From Syntrophus aciditrophicus SB (GTDB lineage Bacteria > Desulfobacterota > Syntrophia > Syntrophales > Syntrophaceae): 64,000 nt of DNA. The DNA lies in the NCBI RefSeq assembly GCF_000013405.1, contig NC_007759.1, positions 869,001 through 933,000 of the forward strand, written 5' to 3'. Positions within the stretch are counted from its first letter, which is position 1; every line of letters starts with the position of its first letter. This document shows, piece after piece, positions 35,681 to 44,705 of this stretch. The position numbers and the translations under genes were made by a program. The notes beneath the pieces are model-generated. The model was not told the DNA's origin, did not search any database, and worked only from the letters and a program-made list of their open reading frames with translations.

Positions 35681-36685
35681 TTACCGTACCATGCTGGACA
35701 CCGAAACCACTTCAACCCCCCGGGATTTCAATTCCGGAACAATCTTCGCCAGGGCCGAAACGGTATTGGGGTAAGGATGGCCAATGAGGAGCAGGGTGGA
35801 ATTCCCGTCTTTCGTTTTATTGAGGACATCCAGCAGGATTTGACATGTTTTTGTATAATCCTGCCCATTGTCGATGAAAATCCGTCTGGAGGCAAAGGGA
35901 ATCCCGATGTCCTGAGAAACCTTTGCGGCCTTTGAGTACGGTGTCGTCCGGCTGTCGATGAAAAAAAGCCCTCTTTTTTCGAGTTCTGCCATGACAATGG
36001 CCAGTTTCTCTTCATCTTCCGTGAACAGGGAGCCCATATGATTGTTGACTCCGGAAATGTGAGGAACGGCGTCAAGATTTCCGGTGAGGACCTTTCGAAG
36101 CTCCGAGTCATCCATCGTCGTCAGAAGAGCCCCGGGGCCGGGCTTTTCCTTTGGATAAGACCGTGGTTCCATCGGCAGATGGAGAAGGACGTCCCTGCCC
36201 GCTTTATGGATCATGTCGGCTGCCGCAGCCCCGCGGGGCATGTGAGGCAGAACAGCGAAACTGATCGGAGCTTCAATCTTCAGAAGATTTTTCACCGGGG
36301 ATAGATCTGCTCCTATATCGTCGATGAGAATTGCAATCCGCAACCCGGAGACGCGTTCCTTCGGCGCCTTCGTGGTCGGGGTTGCTTTTTCAGTTGGTGG
36401 TGGTACAGGTTTTTCCGTTCCGGGTGCTTCCGTAACCGGTCTTTCCGGAACCGGCAACGGAATTTCCCCGGGCTCAATCCGATGCTTTTCACCGCGATGC
36501 TCCGGGATGGATCGGGTGATCTCGGGCGGCCTTGTTTCTTCCTGCGGGCGATCGAAATAGACCTCGTAAAAAATCGCCCCCGCAACGATGAGGATCAACA
36601 GAATGAGCGAACGTTTCAGATTTTTTATAAAACCTGTCCCTTCTCTGTTATTCTGTCGAGATGGATTCTTTTTTTTATGATGCAA
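35681..36685 (-). CDS. Divergent polysaccharide deacetylase (YibQ-like)
   Basis: 334 residues. One N-terminal membrane helix (about 27-46), a Pro/Glu-rich spacer to about residue 110, then the DUF610/YibQ domain: LRIAILIDDIGAD, AVLPHMPRG, LLHLPMEP and GVNNHMGSLF. The fold is that of polysaccharide deacetylases, and the Asp/His pair is present. It faces the periplasm and may act on peptidoglycan or be structural. Sixteen bases after ctpA on the same strand, an arrangement known from envC-ctp-yibQ loci. Confidence 0.88.
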   Translation of the reverse strand: MHHKKKNPSRQNNREGTGFIKNLKRSLILLILIVAGAIFYEVYFDRPQEETRPPEITRSIPEHRGEKHRIEPGEIPLPVPERPVTEAPGTEKPVPPPTEKATPTTKAPKERVSGLRIAILIDDIGADLSPVKNLLKIEAPISFAVLPHMPRGAAAADMIHKAGRDVLLHLPMEPRSYPKEKPGPGALLTTMDDSELRKVLTGNLDAVPHISGVNNHMGSLFTEDEEKLAIVMAELEKRGLFFIDSRTTPYSKAAKVSQDIGIPFASRRIFIDNGQDYTKTCQILLDVLNKTKDGNSTLLLIGHPYPNTVSALAKIVPELKSRGVEVVSVSSMVR

Positions 36686-36700
36686 TCCGCTTACCTTATT

Positions 36701-38008
36701 CTATATCTTTCTGGAACCCTGAAAAACGTCCCAGCTTTTCAGTATATCTACGGCCGCCTTTAACTGATTGTCCTGGGACACGTCATCAAAAACCCGTTTC
36801 TGCAGTTCCAGCGGTTTCTTTGTTTCATTGTCGACACCCTTGATATGGCCTTTAAGGTCCCGTTCCCTGACTGCGTTGTTTCCCTCGCCATTCTCTTCCG
36901 CGGGTTTGATATACTTTACGGTGATGTCAGGGGTTATGCCCTCGGCCTGGATGGAGCGCCCTCCAGGGGTATAATACTTGGCCGTCGTCAATTTCAATGC
37001 GGCGCCTTCTTCAAGGGGAATGACGGTCTGCACGGAGCCCTTGCCGAACGTCTGGGTGCCTAGAATCAAAGCCCGCCCATTGTCCTGAAGCGCACCGGAA
37101 ACGATCTCCGCGGCACTGGCCGTTCCCTCATTGACGAGCACAACGATAGGACAATTCACCTCGTTGCCGTCGTCTTTCGCGACGGCCCGGCTTTCCACGC
37201 TCTTGATCCGTCCTTTCGTGGAGACAATCGTTCCTGCCCTTAAAAAGGCATCGGAAACCTCGATCGACTGGGTCAGCAAACCACCGGGATTATTCCGCAT
37301 ATCCAGGACAAGTCCCCGCAGGGGAGATGTTTGCTTTCCCCGCAGTTCCTGAAGCGCCCTTTTCAGGTCGTCGGCTGTTCTCTCCTGGAAGGAGGAAATG
37401 CGGACATAGCCAATCGAGTCCTCCAGCATTCTGGACTTGATGCTTTTGATCTGAATAATGGCCCGTGTGATGACGATGTCCTTGGGTTTCGGAAGGCTTT
37501 CCCTCATGATGGTGATGGTGACCTTGCTGTCCTTGGGACCGCGAAGTTTGGTGACCGCCTCCATAATAGTAATATCTTTGGTCGGTTGGCCGTCGATCTT
37601 GATGATCTGATCTCCCGCCTTGACGCCGGCCAGAAAAGCCGGGGTGTCTTCAATGGGGGACACGACGGTCAGCACATCCTTCAGTACCGTGATTTCAATG
37701 CCGATTCCGCCGAAGGATCCTTTTGTTTCCACCTCAAGCTCCCTGTACATTTCTTCTGTCATGAAGGCGCTGTGGGGATCCAGAACCTTCATCATCCCGT
37801 TGATCGCTCCCTGGATCAGTTTCTTGGAATCGACAGCTTCCACATAATTTTTATCCACAATATCGAGCACTTCACTGAATACTTTGAGCTGTTTGTAAGT
37901 GCCGCGATCCAGGGCGGAAACCTGACTGTCGCCGGAAAAACACAATAGGAACAGGAAGGTGAAAAGACAAACCGCGCCCAGGACCCGTTTGTTAAAAAAT
38001 GTGTTCAT
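36701..38008 (-). CDS. ctpA: C-terminal processing protease (S41)
   Basis: 435 residues. Signal peptide/anchor at 8-32, a PDZ domain (about 95-175, GIGIEITVLKDVLTVVSPI with GDQIIKIDG), and the S41 protease domain with catalytic Ser near 299 (NEGTASAAEIVSGAL) and Lys near 323 (FGKGSVQTVIPL). Such enzymes trim periplasmic proteins, including cell-wall hydrolases. ATG 38008 preceded by GTGGAGG. First gene of the minus-strand unit; a leader hairpin lies upstream (38109-38130). Confidence 0.93.
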   Translation of the reverse strand: MNTFFNKRVLGAVCLFTFLFLLCFSGDSQVSALDRGTYKQLKVFSEVLDIVDKNYVEAVDSKKLIQGAINGMMKVLDPHSAFMTEEMYRELEVETKGSFGGIGIEITVLKDVLTVVSPIEDTPAFLAGVKAGDQIIKIDGQPTKDITIMEAVTKLRGPKDSKVTITIMRESLPKPKDIVITRAIIQIKSIKSRMLEDSIGYVRISSFQERTADDLKRALQELRGKQTSPLRGLVLDMRNNPGGLLTQSIEVSDAFLRAGTIVSTKGRIKSVESRAVAKDDGNEVNCPIVVLVNEGTASAAEIVSGALQDNGRALILGTQTFGKGSVQTVIPLEEGAALKLTTAKYYTPGGRSIQAEGITPDITVKYIKPAEENGEGNNAVRERDLKGHIKGVDNETKKPLELQKRVFDDVSQDNQLKAAVDILKSWDVFQGSRKI

Positions 38009-38311
38009 TCAAACCTCCACATTTGGTGTTCATGCATTTTCCCTGCAGGATGGTCGACGATTCATTCGAAGGGTTATAATAAAAGTGCAAACCCGCCCAA
38101 TAAAAAACGTCCTGAGTAAACAGGACTTTTGAATGGATAAATCAACCTCTCCGGCCTAGCAGATAGTTATTGAAAATAACACTTTTTTTATCTAAATTTC
38201 CATTACTTTTTCTATTTCATCGGGATTGTTCCGATTCGCTTCCTTCTGATGCAGGATCTGCTTTCTGTGAACTGCGAAAAAAAACGGAACAAGGAAGGGA
38301 ATTCAAGGCGC
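38009..38311. other. Divergent promoter region of ctpA and the SAM hydrolase gene
   Basis: About 300 AT-rich bases between divergent genes. It contains the hairpin at 38109-38130 and TA-rich stretches suited to promoters on both strands (38160-38220), but no clear consensus pair. No other gene seen. Confidence 0.4.
38109..38130 (-). terminator. Leader hairpin with T-tract upstream of ctpA
   Basis: GTCCTG (38109-38114) and CAGGAC (38121-38126) form a six-base stem around AGTAAA. Read on the minus strand it is followed by GTTTTTTATT, so it resembles a rho-independent terminator placed inside the ctpA leader, about 100 bases before its start. It could be an attenuator or just insulate ctpA from upstream transcription. 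On the plus strand it has only four T. Confidence 0.45.
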
Positions 38312-39124
38312 ATGAGTAAGAAGTCGCCCGGCCGGATCATCACCCTTCTGACGGACTTCGGCCTTCGGGATGCCTATGTGGGCGTCATGAAGGGCGTTAT
38401 TGCCGGCATTGCTCCCAACGTGAGGATTATCGATCTGACCCATGGCATCCCGCCACAGGATATCCGGGCGGCCGGTTTCTGTCTGCTTACGGCTTACCCC
38501 TTCTTTCCGCAGGAAACCATACATGTGGCTGTTGTCGATCCGGGAGTGGGTACGGAGAGAAGGGCCGTGGCCATCGCGCTGGCCGAGGCTGTTCTGGTCG
38601 GGCCTGACAATGGGATTTTCACCGGGCTTCTTCAGCAGAAGGTCGTGAAAAGCGCCGTGGCTTTGGATCGATCCGAATTCTGGCTGTCAGTGCGTCCCGA
38701 GTTCACCTTTCATGGGCGGGATATCTTCGCCCCCGCGGCCGCGCATCTGGCTTCAGGGGCAGCCCTCTCCAGGCTGGGTACGCCCATTGATCCCGACACG
38801 CTGGTTCGTCTGGAACTTCCCGCCTGGGCGGAAACTGAAGACGGATTTTCCGGGAATATTCAGTATGCCGACGCTTTCGGCAACCTGGTTACGAATATTC
38901 CCGGAAGCCTCGTCGCAGGAAAGATGTGGAAAATCAAGACAGCCGATCTTGAAATCCCCGGGAAAAAGACTTATGAAGATGTTCCCTCCGGAGTGCTGCT
39001 GGCTCTGGCGGGCAGCCACGGGTTTTTGGAAATCGCGGCAAACAGCGGAAACGCCCGTGTCCTGCTGTCGATGAATGTCGGTGATCCTGTTGAGGTTCTG
39101 CTTGTCACATCGACGCGGAAATGA
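38312..39124 (+). CDS. SAM hydrolase (SAM hydroxide adenosyltransferase, DUF62)
   Basis: 270 residues from ATG 38312; an in-frame ATG at 38249 would add 21 poorly conserved residues. Family signature: LLTDFGLRDAYVGVMKGVI, VVDPGVGTERRAVA, GPDNGIF and FHGRDIFAPAAAHLA; the C-terminal domain has YADAFGNLVTNI. Related to fluorinase/chlorinase, but the bacterial homologues without halogenase loops hydrolyse S-adenosylmethionine to adenosine and methionine. Role in the cell unclear. Confidence 0.9.
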   Translation: MSKKSPGRIITLLTDFGLRDAYVGVMKGVIAGIAPNVRIIDLTHGIPPQDIRAAGFCLLTAYPFFPQETIHVAVVDPGVGTERRAVAIALAEAVLVGPDNGIFTGLLQQKVVKSAVALDRSEFWLSVRPEFTFHGRDIFAPAAAHLASGAALSRLGTPIDPDTLVRLELPAWAETEDGFSGNIQYADAFGNLVTNIPGSLVAGKMWKIKTADLEIPGKKTYEDVPSGVLLALAGSHGFLEIAANSGNARVLLSMNVGDPVEVLLVTSTRK

Positions 39125-39155
39125 GGCAAATCTCTGCTGCAGAAAGACAACGCTA

Positions 39156-39809
39156 ATGAATCAAACTCTGACCGATCTCTTCAGAATAATAAAACTTCCC
39201 GCCTTTTTGACAGTTTATCTCGTCATCTGTCTTTCTGCGATCCTGTCCTTCAGCCTGATGAGCGGAAGATCAGGAAACGCCGCGGAGGCCTTCGCGAAAA
39301 AACCGGATGCGGCAAAACCGGCCATACGCCTTGAAGCCCTGGAAAAAAGGATCCATGAGCTCGTCAACGAGGAGCGGAAAAAACGGGGTTTGAATTCTCT
39401 GGGCTGGAGCTCCGAACTCAACCGGATCGCCCGGCTTCACAGTCGAGACATGGCTTCGAAAAACTATTTCAGCCATTACGATCTTGAAGGACGGAATTTT
39501 GAGCACCGGTACACGCGGCGGGGGTTCGCCTGTCGAATCCCGATGGGCAAAGGCCGTTATACCCTTGGGGGAGAAAATCTTTTTCAGAACAATCTTTATG
39601 ATTCCGTCACCTACATCAGAAATTTGGGTGCAACCCGGACTGTTTATGACTGGAACAGCCTGGAACAGATTGCCCGGTCCACTGTTTCCGGATGGATGAA
39701 AAGCCCGGGACATCGGAAGAATATCCTTCAGCCGTTCTGGAAAACGGAGGGTATTGGAATCGCCGTTTCACCGGATGACAAGGTGCTGATCACCCAGAAT
39801 TTCTGTTAG
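39156..39809 (+). CDS. CAP/SCP-domain secreted protein
   Basis: 217 residues from ATG 39156 (an upstream in-frame start at 39075 overlaps the previous gene). Signal peptide or anchor around 15-40 (FLTVYLVICLSAILSFSL), then the CAP domain: HELVNEERKKRGLNSLGWS, HSRDMASKNYFSHYD and KSPGHRKNILQPFWKTEGIGIAV. Histidines of the CAP cavity are present. Bacterial CAP proteins (YkwD-like) are extracellular, with functions mostly unknown. Follows the SAM hydrolase gene by 31 bases. Confidence 0.85.
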   Translation: MNQTLTDLFRIIKLPAFLTVYLVICLSAILSFSLMSGRSGNAAEAFAKKPDAAKPAIRLEALEKRIHELVNEERKKRGLNSLGWSSELNRIARLHSRDMASKNYFSHYDLEGRNFEHRYTRRGFACRIPMGKGRYTLGGENLFQNNLYDSVTYIRNLGATRTVYDWNSLEQIARSTVSGWMKSPGHRKNILQPFWKTEGIGIAVSPDDKVLITQNFC

Positions 39810-39918
39810 GCCGCCTGCGGTGCGCCCTGACCAGGATTTCTTCGCGGCAGCTCAGGGATGTCAGGGGAATAGGCTGCCCATGGCAATAACATACTGAAAG
39901 ACATCAGGAATTGAGCTC

Positions 39919-41184
39919 ATGATAAACAATGCCCTTATTATTGTACTTGTTCTGGCGGCGATCGGGGTGATTCTTCAATTGGTTCTGATTTTCCGCAAAG
40001 TTTCCATCAATGCGGGGGCTGTTGACGAGGCGCTTCAAATCATCGAACGGAATTATGAACGGACGGAGAGGGCCGTCAGGGAAGAGATTTCCCGAAATCG
40101 GGAAGAATCGGCCCATGCCCAGCGGCAGTCCAGAGAGGAGCTGGCCGGCGCCCTGAGGAGCGTTGGGGATACGCTTAATCAGCAGCTAATGGACCTGACC
40201 CGGACAAACGAGGGGAAACTTGACGCGATGAGAATCACGGTGGAGGAAAAGCTCCAGACACTTCAGATCGATAACGCCGCTCAGCTCGACAGGATGCGGT
40301 CGACCGTGGAGGAAAAACTGCAGGGGACGCTGGAGCAGCGTCTGGGCGAGTCTTTCCGGCAGGTCAGTGAGCGTCTCGAACAGGTCTATCGCGGATTGGG
40401 CGAGATGCAGACCCTCGCTGCCGGCGTCGGTGATCTAAAAAAAGTGCTGAGTAATGTCAAAACCCGCGGCGTCTGGGGAGAGGTGCAGCTGGGGGCGATG
40501 CTGGAACAAGTCCTCCATCCCGATCAGTACGCGACGAATCTGGCCACGAAGGAAGGGGGAGAACGCGTCGAATTTGCCGTCAAGCTTCCCGGGAGAGGCG
40601 AGGAGCAGGATGAGGCGGTCTGGCTTCCCATCGATGCCAAGTTCCCCATGGAGGATTATCTGCGCCTCCTGGATGCCCGGGAAAAAGTGGAGACGGAGAG
40701 CATGGAGATCGCCGCCAGACATCTGGATAACCGGATTCGCCAGTGCGCCAGGGATATCTGCGAGAAGTATCTCAACCCCCCGCAGACGACGGATTTCGCC
40801 ATCCTGTTCCTGCCGACGGAGGGACTTTTTGCCGAGGTGGCCCGCCGCACCGGTCTCACTGAAACTCTCCAGCGGGAATGGAGGGTGGTCATCGCCGGCC
40901 CCACGACTCTCTGGTCGATTCTGAACAGTCTGCAGATGGGATTTAGAACCCTGGCAATTCAGAAACGGTCCAGCGAAGTCTGGAATCTCCTGGCTGCCGT
41001 GAAGACGGAATGGACCAGGTACGGTGAAATCCTGAACAAGGTTCAGAAGAAGCTCCATGAGGCATCGGATGCCCTGGACAAGGCACAGACCCGGACCCGG
41101 GTCATCGGAAAGAAGCTGAAGGATGTGCAGGAGCTTCCGGAAGGTCAGTCTGATGTTTTGCTGAAGGTCGATACGGAGGTATAA
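39919..41184 (+). CDS. rmuC: DNA recombination protein RmuC
   Basis: 421 residues. One N-terminal membrane helix (4-24), a long coiled coil (about 35-150), and the RmuC domain with KTRGVWGEVQLGAMLEQVL, LPIDAKFPMEDYLRL and TTDFAILFLPTEGLFAE. RmuC limits recombination at inverted repeats; biochemically it is thought to be a nuclease-fold protein. ATG preceded by CAGGAATTGAG. Stands alone between the CAP gene and the terminator near 41325. Confidence 0.95.
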   Translation: MINNALIIVLVLAAIGVILQLVLIFRKVSINAGAVDEALQIIERNYERTERAVREEISRNREESAHAQRQSREELAGALRSVGDTLNQQLMDLTRTNEGKLDAMRITVEEKLQTLQIDNAAQLDRMRSTVEEKLQGTLEQRLGESFRQVSERLEQVYRGLGEMQTLAAGVGDLKKVLSNVKTRGVWGEVQLGAMLEQVLHPDQYATNLATKEGGERVEFAVKLPGRGEEQDEAVWLPIDAKFPMEDYLRLLDAREKVETESMEIAARHLDNRIRQCARDICEKYLNPPQTTDFAILFLPTEGLFAEVARRTGLTETLQREWRVVIAGPTTLWSILNSLQMGFRTLAIQKRSSEVWNLLAAVKTEWTRYGEILNKVQKKLHEASDALDKAQTRTRVIGKKLKDVQELPEGQSDVLLKVDTEV

Positions 41185-41324
41185 AGCCGACTCCCAAGAT
41201 CCGGCTGGTCAGCGGAACGTCAGCTCAGAGGGCGTTGAGGCGCACCTGGTCATGAGACATGTGGAACCGTTACAAGAATCCGCGTCGTCATTGTCAATAT
41301 TGAAGGATCGTTGCTGAAATAAGA

Positions 41325-41362
41325 AAGGCCCCTCGATCTCTGTGTCTTCATCGAGGGGCCTT
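41325..41362 (-). terminator. Rho-independent terminator of the VWA/OmpA gene
   Basis: AAGGCCCCTCGAT (41325-41337) pairs perfectly with ATCGAGGGGCCTT (41350-41362). On the minus strand it is followed by TCTTATTT, so it best terminates the gene at 41407-42714; rmuC may share it. Confidence 0.75.
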
Positions 41363-41406
41363 CTGAACTTCAGGCGTTCAAGATTGAAATTTAACGGTTA
41401 TCTGGT

Positions 41407-42714
41407 TTAGTTGAACATAACAACGACTCTCCGGTTCTTCTGCCGTCCCGCTTTCGTTTTGTTGGTGGCGATCGGTTTGTCTTCACCGTAGCCGACAGCT
41501 TCGATGCGGGAAGCATCGATGCCATATTTTTCAACTAGAGCGGTTTTGACTGCGTTCGCCCGGTTCTGGGAAAGTTTCTTGTTGTATGCATTGGAATGGG
41601 TGCTGTCCGTATGACCTGCAACAACCGCCGTCACGTCCGGATTCGCCTTCATGTAATCGGCAACTTTCTGAATTTCCGAATCATATTTGGGTTCAATGTT
41701 GTATTTATCGGATGCAAACAGAATATGGAGGGTCATCATGACCGGCGCTTCCGCCTTGGGTTCTACCGCTGCCGCAGGTTCAGGGCGCTTTTCCTCTACC
41801 GGCGGGCAGCCATCTTTGTCAACCGCGACGCCTTTGGGGGTATCGGGACACTTGTCCAGACAATCGATCACACCGTCGCCATCACTGTCGAGCGGGCAAC
41901 CATCTTTGTCAACCGGACATCCTTGGGGCGTATCGGGGCATTTGTCCACAGAATCCCCGACACCGTCACGATCGCTGTCCTTGTCCAGGAACACTTTTTC
42001 CACAAAAGCAGCCATGCCTTCCGGAGAGGAGATGCTGTCTCCCGTTACCACGATACCGCACTCACCGGCATCGGCAACCTGCTTCATGATGTTCATGCCT
42101 TCCGCTTTATCCCCAAAATTCCACATGGCCGCCTTATCACCAAGGACAACCGTATAGATGCACACTCTGTCGCCATAGGCCTTTTTCATTCTCTGCGCTG
42201 CGGCTACGGGCTGGAATTTCTGCATGTCCGCGCCGTCGCTGAACGCGATCACGGCCATCCGGCCTGTCTGGGATTGCAGGTCGGCCGTGGCGCCTTCAAG
42301 ACCGGCATCCAGAGGGCTGAAACCTTTGCCCCGGGTAAAAGGAGCAATGGCCTGCGGCAGGAGTGATTTGTTATAAGCTGTGGGAGCGAAAAGAGACTTT
42401 GATGTAGCTCCCCCAAACATTGTAAAATCACCAAAGGCACGCGCTGCCGAGGTCAGTTTCAGGTTGGGGATTGTGTCATTGAAAAGAGTGACAAGGGCTT
42501 TTTCCTGGTTGAGTTTGCTGCCGCCCTTATAAATTTCATTCATTGATTCCGTTGCATCGAAGATGACTTCGAAGGTGTCAACTTTCTGAACATACTCACC
42601 GGACGCTAATTTTGGGTTGAGGTCGACCGCACTGAAAGCGGGCATGGCATACCCGATGAGCAGCGCGACCATGGCAAGAGGAACGAGGATCTTTAAAAAT
42701 CTTTTCCTGAACAT
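41407..42714 (-). CDS. Cell-envelope protein with VWA-like, thrombospondin-3 and OmpA domains
   Basis: 435 residues. Signal peptide 1-28; a VWA-like domain (about 45-240) with a DATESM metal-site start; two calcium-binding thrombospondin type 3 repeats (DSDRDGVGDSVDKCPDTPQG and the next DSDGDGVIDCLDKCPDTPKG); Pro/Ala/Glu linker; and a C-terminal OmpA domain (about 310-435) with ILFASDKYNIEP, GHTDSTHSNAYNKKLSQNRA and NRRVVVMF. It would be a periplasmic or outer-membrane protein bound to peptidoglycan that displays a protein-binding VWA domain. Strong promoter upstream and own terminator imply abundant, monocistronic expression. The VWA part is divergent. Confidence 0.85.
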   Translation of the reverse strand: MFRKRFLKILVPLAMVALLIGYAMPAFSAVDLNPKLASGEYVQKVDTFEVIFDATESMNEIYKGGSKLNQEKALVTLFNDTIPNLKLTSAARAFGDFTMFGGATSKSLFAPTAYNKSLLPQAIAPFTRGKGFSPLDAGLEGATADLQSQTGRMAVIAFSDGADMQKFQPVAAAQRMKKAYGDRVCIYTVVLGDKAAMWNFGDKAEGMNIMKQVADAGECGIVVTGDSISSPEGMAAFVEKVFLDKDSDRDGVGDSVDKCPDTPQGCPVDKDGCPLDSDGDGVIDCLDKCPDTPKGVAVDKDGCPPVEEKRPEPAAAVEPKAEAPVMMTLHILFASDKYNIEPKYDSEIQKVADYMKANPDVTAVVAGHTDSTHSNAYNKKLSQNRANAVKTALVEKYGIDASRIEAVGYGEDKPIATNKTKAGRQKNRRVVVMFN

Positions 42715-43040
42715 GATTTTTCTCCTTTCTGCAACTAAAATTTGTAATGTGTAAACAGGTACACCCTTTCACATTTGTGAATAATAAGGGCATTGTGGAA
42801 ATGTGTCAAATGGAAACATTTTGGAAATAAAGGCCTGTTATTTTATGTCGGACTTAAACTTCCACCTTCTAAATAAACGATAATGTTAATGACGACTATC
42901 TATTTGACTTAAAAGATAATTATTTATTGTGTGGTAGAGCTGTTCAACTTTTCAAAGGATTTTGTGCATCAAAAAATAATAATAAGACTGATGAGCAACG
43001 TTAAAAAAATACAAAGAAATGAGCAGGGGGGACTTCCTTT
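42715..43040. other. AT-rich intergenic region with divergent promoters
   Basis: About 325 bases, very AT-rich from 42840 to 43010. It contains the promoter for the minus-strand gene (42781-42809). No promoter consensus was found for the plus-strand TrpF-like gene, and no RNA gene or other frame was recognised. Confidence 0.5.
42781..42809 (-). promoter_or_regulatory. Sigma-70-type promoter of the VWA/OmpA gene
   Basis: On the minus strand TTGACA (42809-42804), a 17-base spacer and TATTAT (42786-42781). Nearly consensus, about 65 bases upstream of the ATG. Confidence 0.75.
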
Positions 43041-43733
43041 ATGCAGGATTTCAAAAACATGATTCAGATCGCGGGAGTGAGGGATGCAGCAGAGGCCTTG
43101 ATGATGGGTGACGCTGGAGTGACCCATCTGGGGTTTCCCCTCCGTCTTGCAGTTCACCGGGAGGATCTGAGCGAGCGCGAAGCGGCGGCGGTCATTGCCC
43201 TCCTGAAGCCGTCCGTGGAGCCGGTCCTGATTACGTACCTGCAGAAGGCCGATTCGATTGTCCGGCTCTGTCGCATCCTGGGCGTCCGGATTGTGCAGCT
43301 TCATGGGAACATCTCCATAACGGAGCTTTTGCGGTTGCGGCAAAATGCGCCGGAACTGGCTGTAATCAAAAGTCTCATCGTAAGAGGAAACAATCAGAAG
43401 GAACTGATCGCCACTGCTTCCTGTGACGCGCGGCTGGTCGATGCCTTCATCACGGACACCTGGGACCAGCAGACGGGCGCCTGCGGGGCTACGGGCAAAG
43501 TGCATGACTGGAAGATCAGCCGACTGCTGGCGGATTGTTCCCCGAAGCCCCTGATCCTTGCGGGAGGACTGGGACCGGAAAATGTTCGACAGGCAATCCT
43601 CGAGGTGCGGCCCGCCGGGGTGGATTCTCACACCGGCGTTGAAGGACCGGACGGGCGCAAGGACGAGGGGCGGGTTCGAGCCTTTGTGGCGGAAGCCAGG
43701 GCCGCCTTTCGCGAACTGAAAAGACTGCCTTGA
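43041..43733 (+). CDS. Phosphoribosylanthranilate isomerase-like protein
   Basis: 230 residues, TIM-barrel of the TrpF family: VRIVQLHGN, TGACGATGKVHDW, LILAGGLGPENV and AGVDSHTGVE in the usual order. The catalytic general-base cysteine of TrpF, in the N-terminal KICG motif, is replaced: the sequence here is IQIAGVR with Ala11. The second catalytic Asp (ITDTWD) remains. No other trp gene is adjacent. It may be a divergent isomerase with another substrate, or inactive; true TrpF function is doubtful. ATG 43041 has GAGCAGGGGGG upstream. Confidence 0.72.
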   Translation: MQDFKNMIQIAGVRDAAEALMMGDAGVTHLGFPLRLAVHREDLSEREAAAVIALLKPSVEPVLITYLQKADSIVRLCRILGVRIVQLHGNISITELLRLRQNAPELAVIKSLIVRGNNQKELIATASCDARLVDAFITDTWDQQTGACGATGKVHDWKISRLLADCSPKPLILAGGLGPENVRQAILEVRPAGVDSHTGVEGPDGRKDEGRVRAFVAEARAAFRELKRLP

Positions 43734-43988
43734 GGCGTCCATCGGGTCAGGAAAATATCGGGGCGAATGCTGATGTTTTGTTCAGTGTCTCTGTTTTTCA
43801 TGTCGAATTCACATCGATGGCGCCCTTTGCATTGAATTTGATATCCGCTCTCCGGTGTAAGCTGCAGCACGCCTGTGGCACTGGCCCCGCGGTTTTTATA
43901 TCATCCTGTATCCGGAATTGTGCGTCACAGTCAGATGGATGGAGACCCGCAAGAAAGCGCGATTCCGTGTCGGCGGCTGCTATCCAAT

Positions 43989-44705
43989 TTAACGGTGAGG
44001 TTTTTTTCTGTTTCTTCCGGCGAGAGGGTTGTTCCGGAGGAGGACGTAGGTGGCCCCGGCGCCGCCATCAAAGGATTGGGCGCTGGAATAAGCGATGACC
44101 CATTTCCGCCAGGCCCGGGAAGTAAGCCAGGTCTGAACGCCATTTTTCAATACGGGTTCCGCGGGCGAGGAAAGGCCGCGTCCGTGAATGATGAGAACGG
44201 CCCGCTTTCCTGCAGACACCGCTTCTTTGAGAAATGCGTTAAAGGCTGATCTGGCTTCCTTCACATTCATGCCGTGCAGATCAATGTGCGCCTGAATGGA
44301 GAAATCGCCTCGATGGAGCCGCCAGGCATAGGAAGCCGGGACGCAGAGCCCCGTTCCTTCGATGTATTCCGGAGTTTTGGCAACGTGAAAACCTTCTCCC
44401 GCTTCAATCAGGTGATGAAGATGCAGAAGCACTTCGGAAATCTCATCCGATGCCGATGAGCATGCCTGTTTTTTCGTGATTGCCGGTCGGCAGCAGTTCC
44501 AGACGAAAGGTTTTACCCCTTCCTTCTTCATGGCATCAAGAAAATAGCGTCGTTCTGTTTCAAAGTCCCGGGGTGCAGAGTTTTCCAGGTCGCGGCGGGG
44601 ATGTGAGGTTTGCGGATTCGGGGATGGGGCGGATGCCTCAGTCTGAAACAGGACGCTGATGTTCCGGAAGGGGTTGAAGGTCAATATGGAAGGCGAAGAA
44701 TCCAT
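43989..44705 (-). CDS. Smr-domain protein
   Basis: 238 residues. C-terminal Smr (MutS2-related) domain with DLHGM near 145 and IIHGRGLSSP near 175, the nuclease signature, followed by YSSAQSFDGGAGATYVLL. The N-terminal half is unrecognised and includes FVWNCCRP. Smr domains nick or cut nucleic acids, often with roles in recombination or ribosome rescue; the specific role is unknown. Alone on this strand. Confidence 0.82.
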   Translation of the reverse strand: MDSSPSILTFNPFRNISVLFQTEASAPSPNPQTSHPRRDLENSAPRDFETERRYFLDAMKKEGVKPFVWNCCRPAITKKQACSSASDEISEVLLHLHHLIEAGEGFHVAKTPEYIEGTGLCVPASYAWRLHRGDFSIQAHIDLHGMNVKEARSAFNAFLKEAVSAGKRAVLIIHGRGLSSPAEPVLKNGVQTWLTSRAWRKWVIAYSSAQSFDGGAGATYVLLRNNPLAGRNRKKPHR

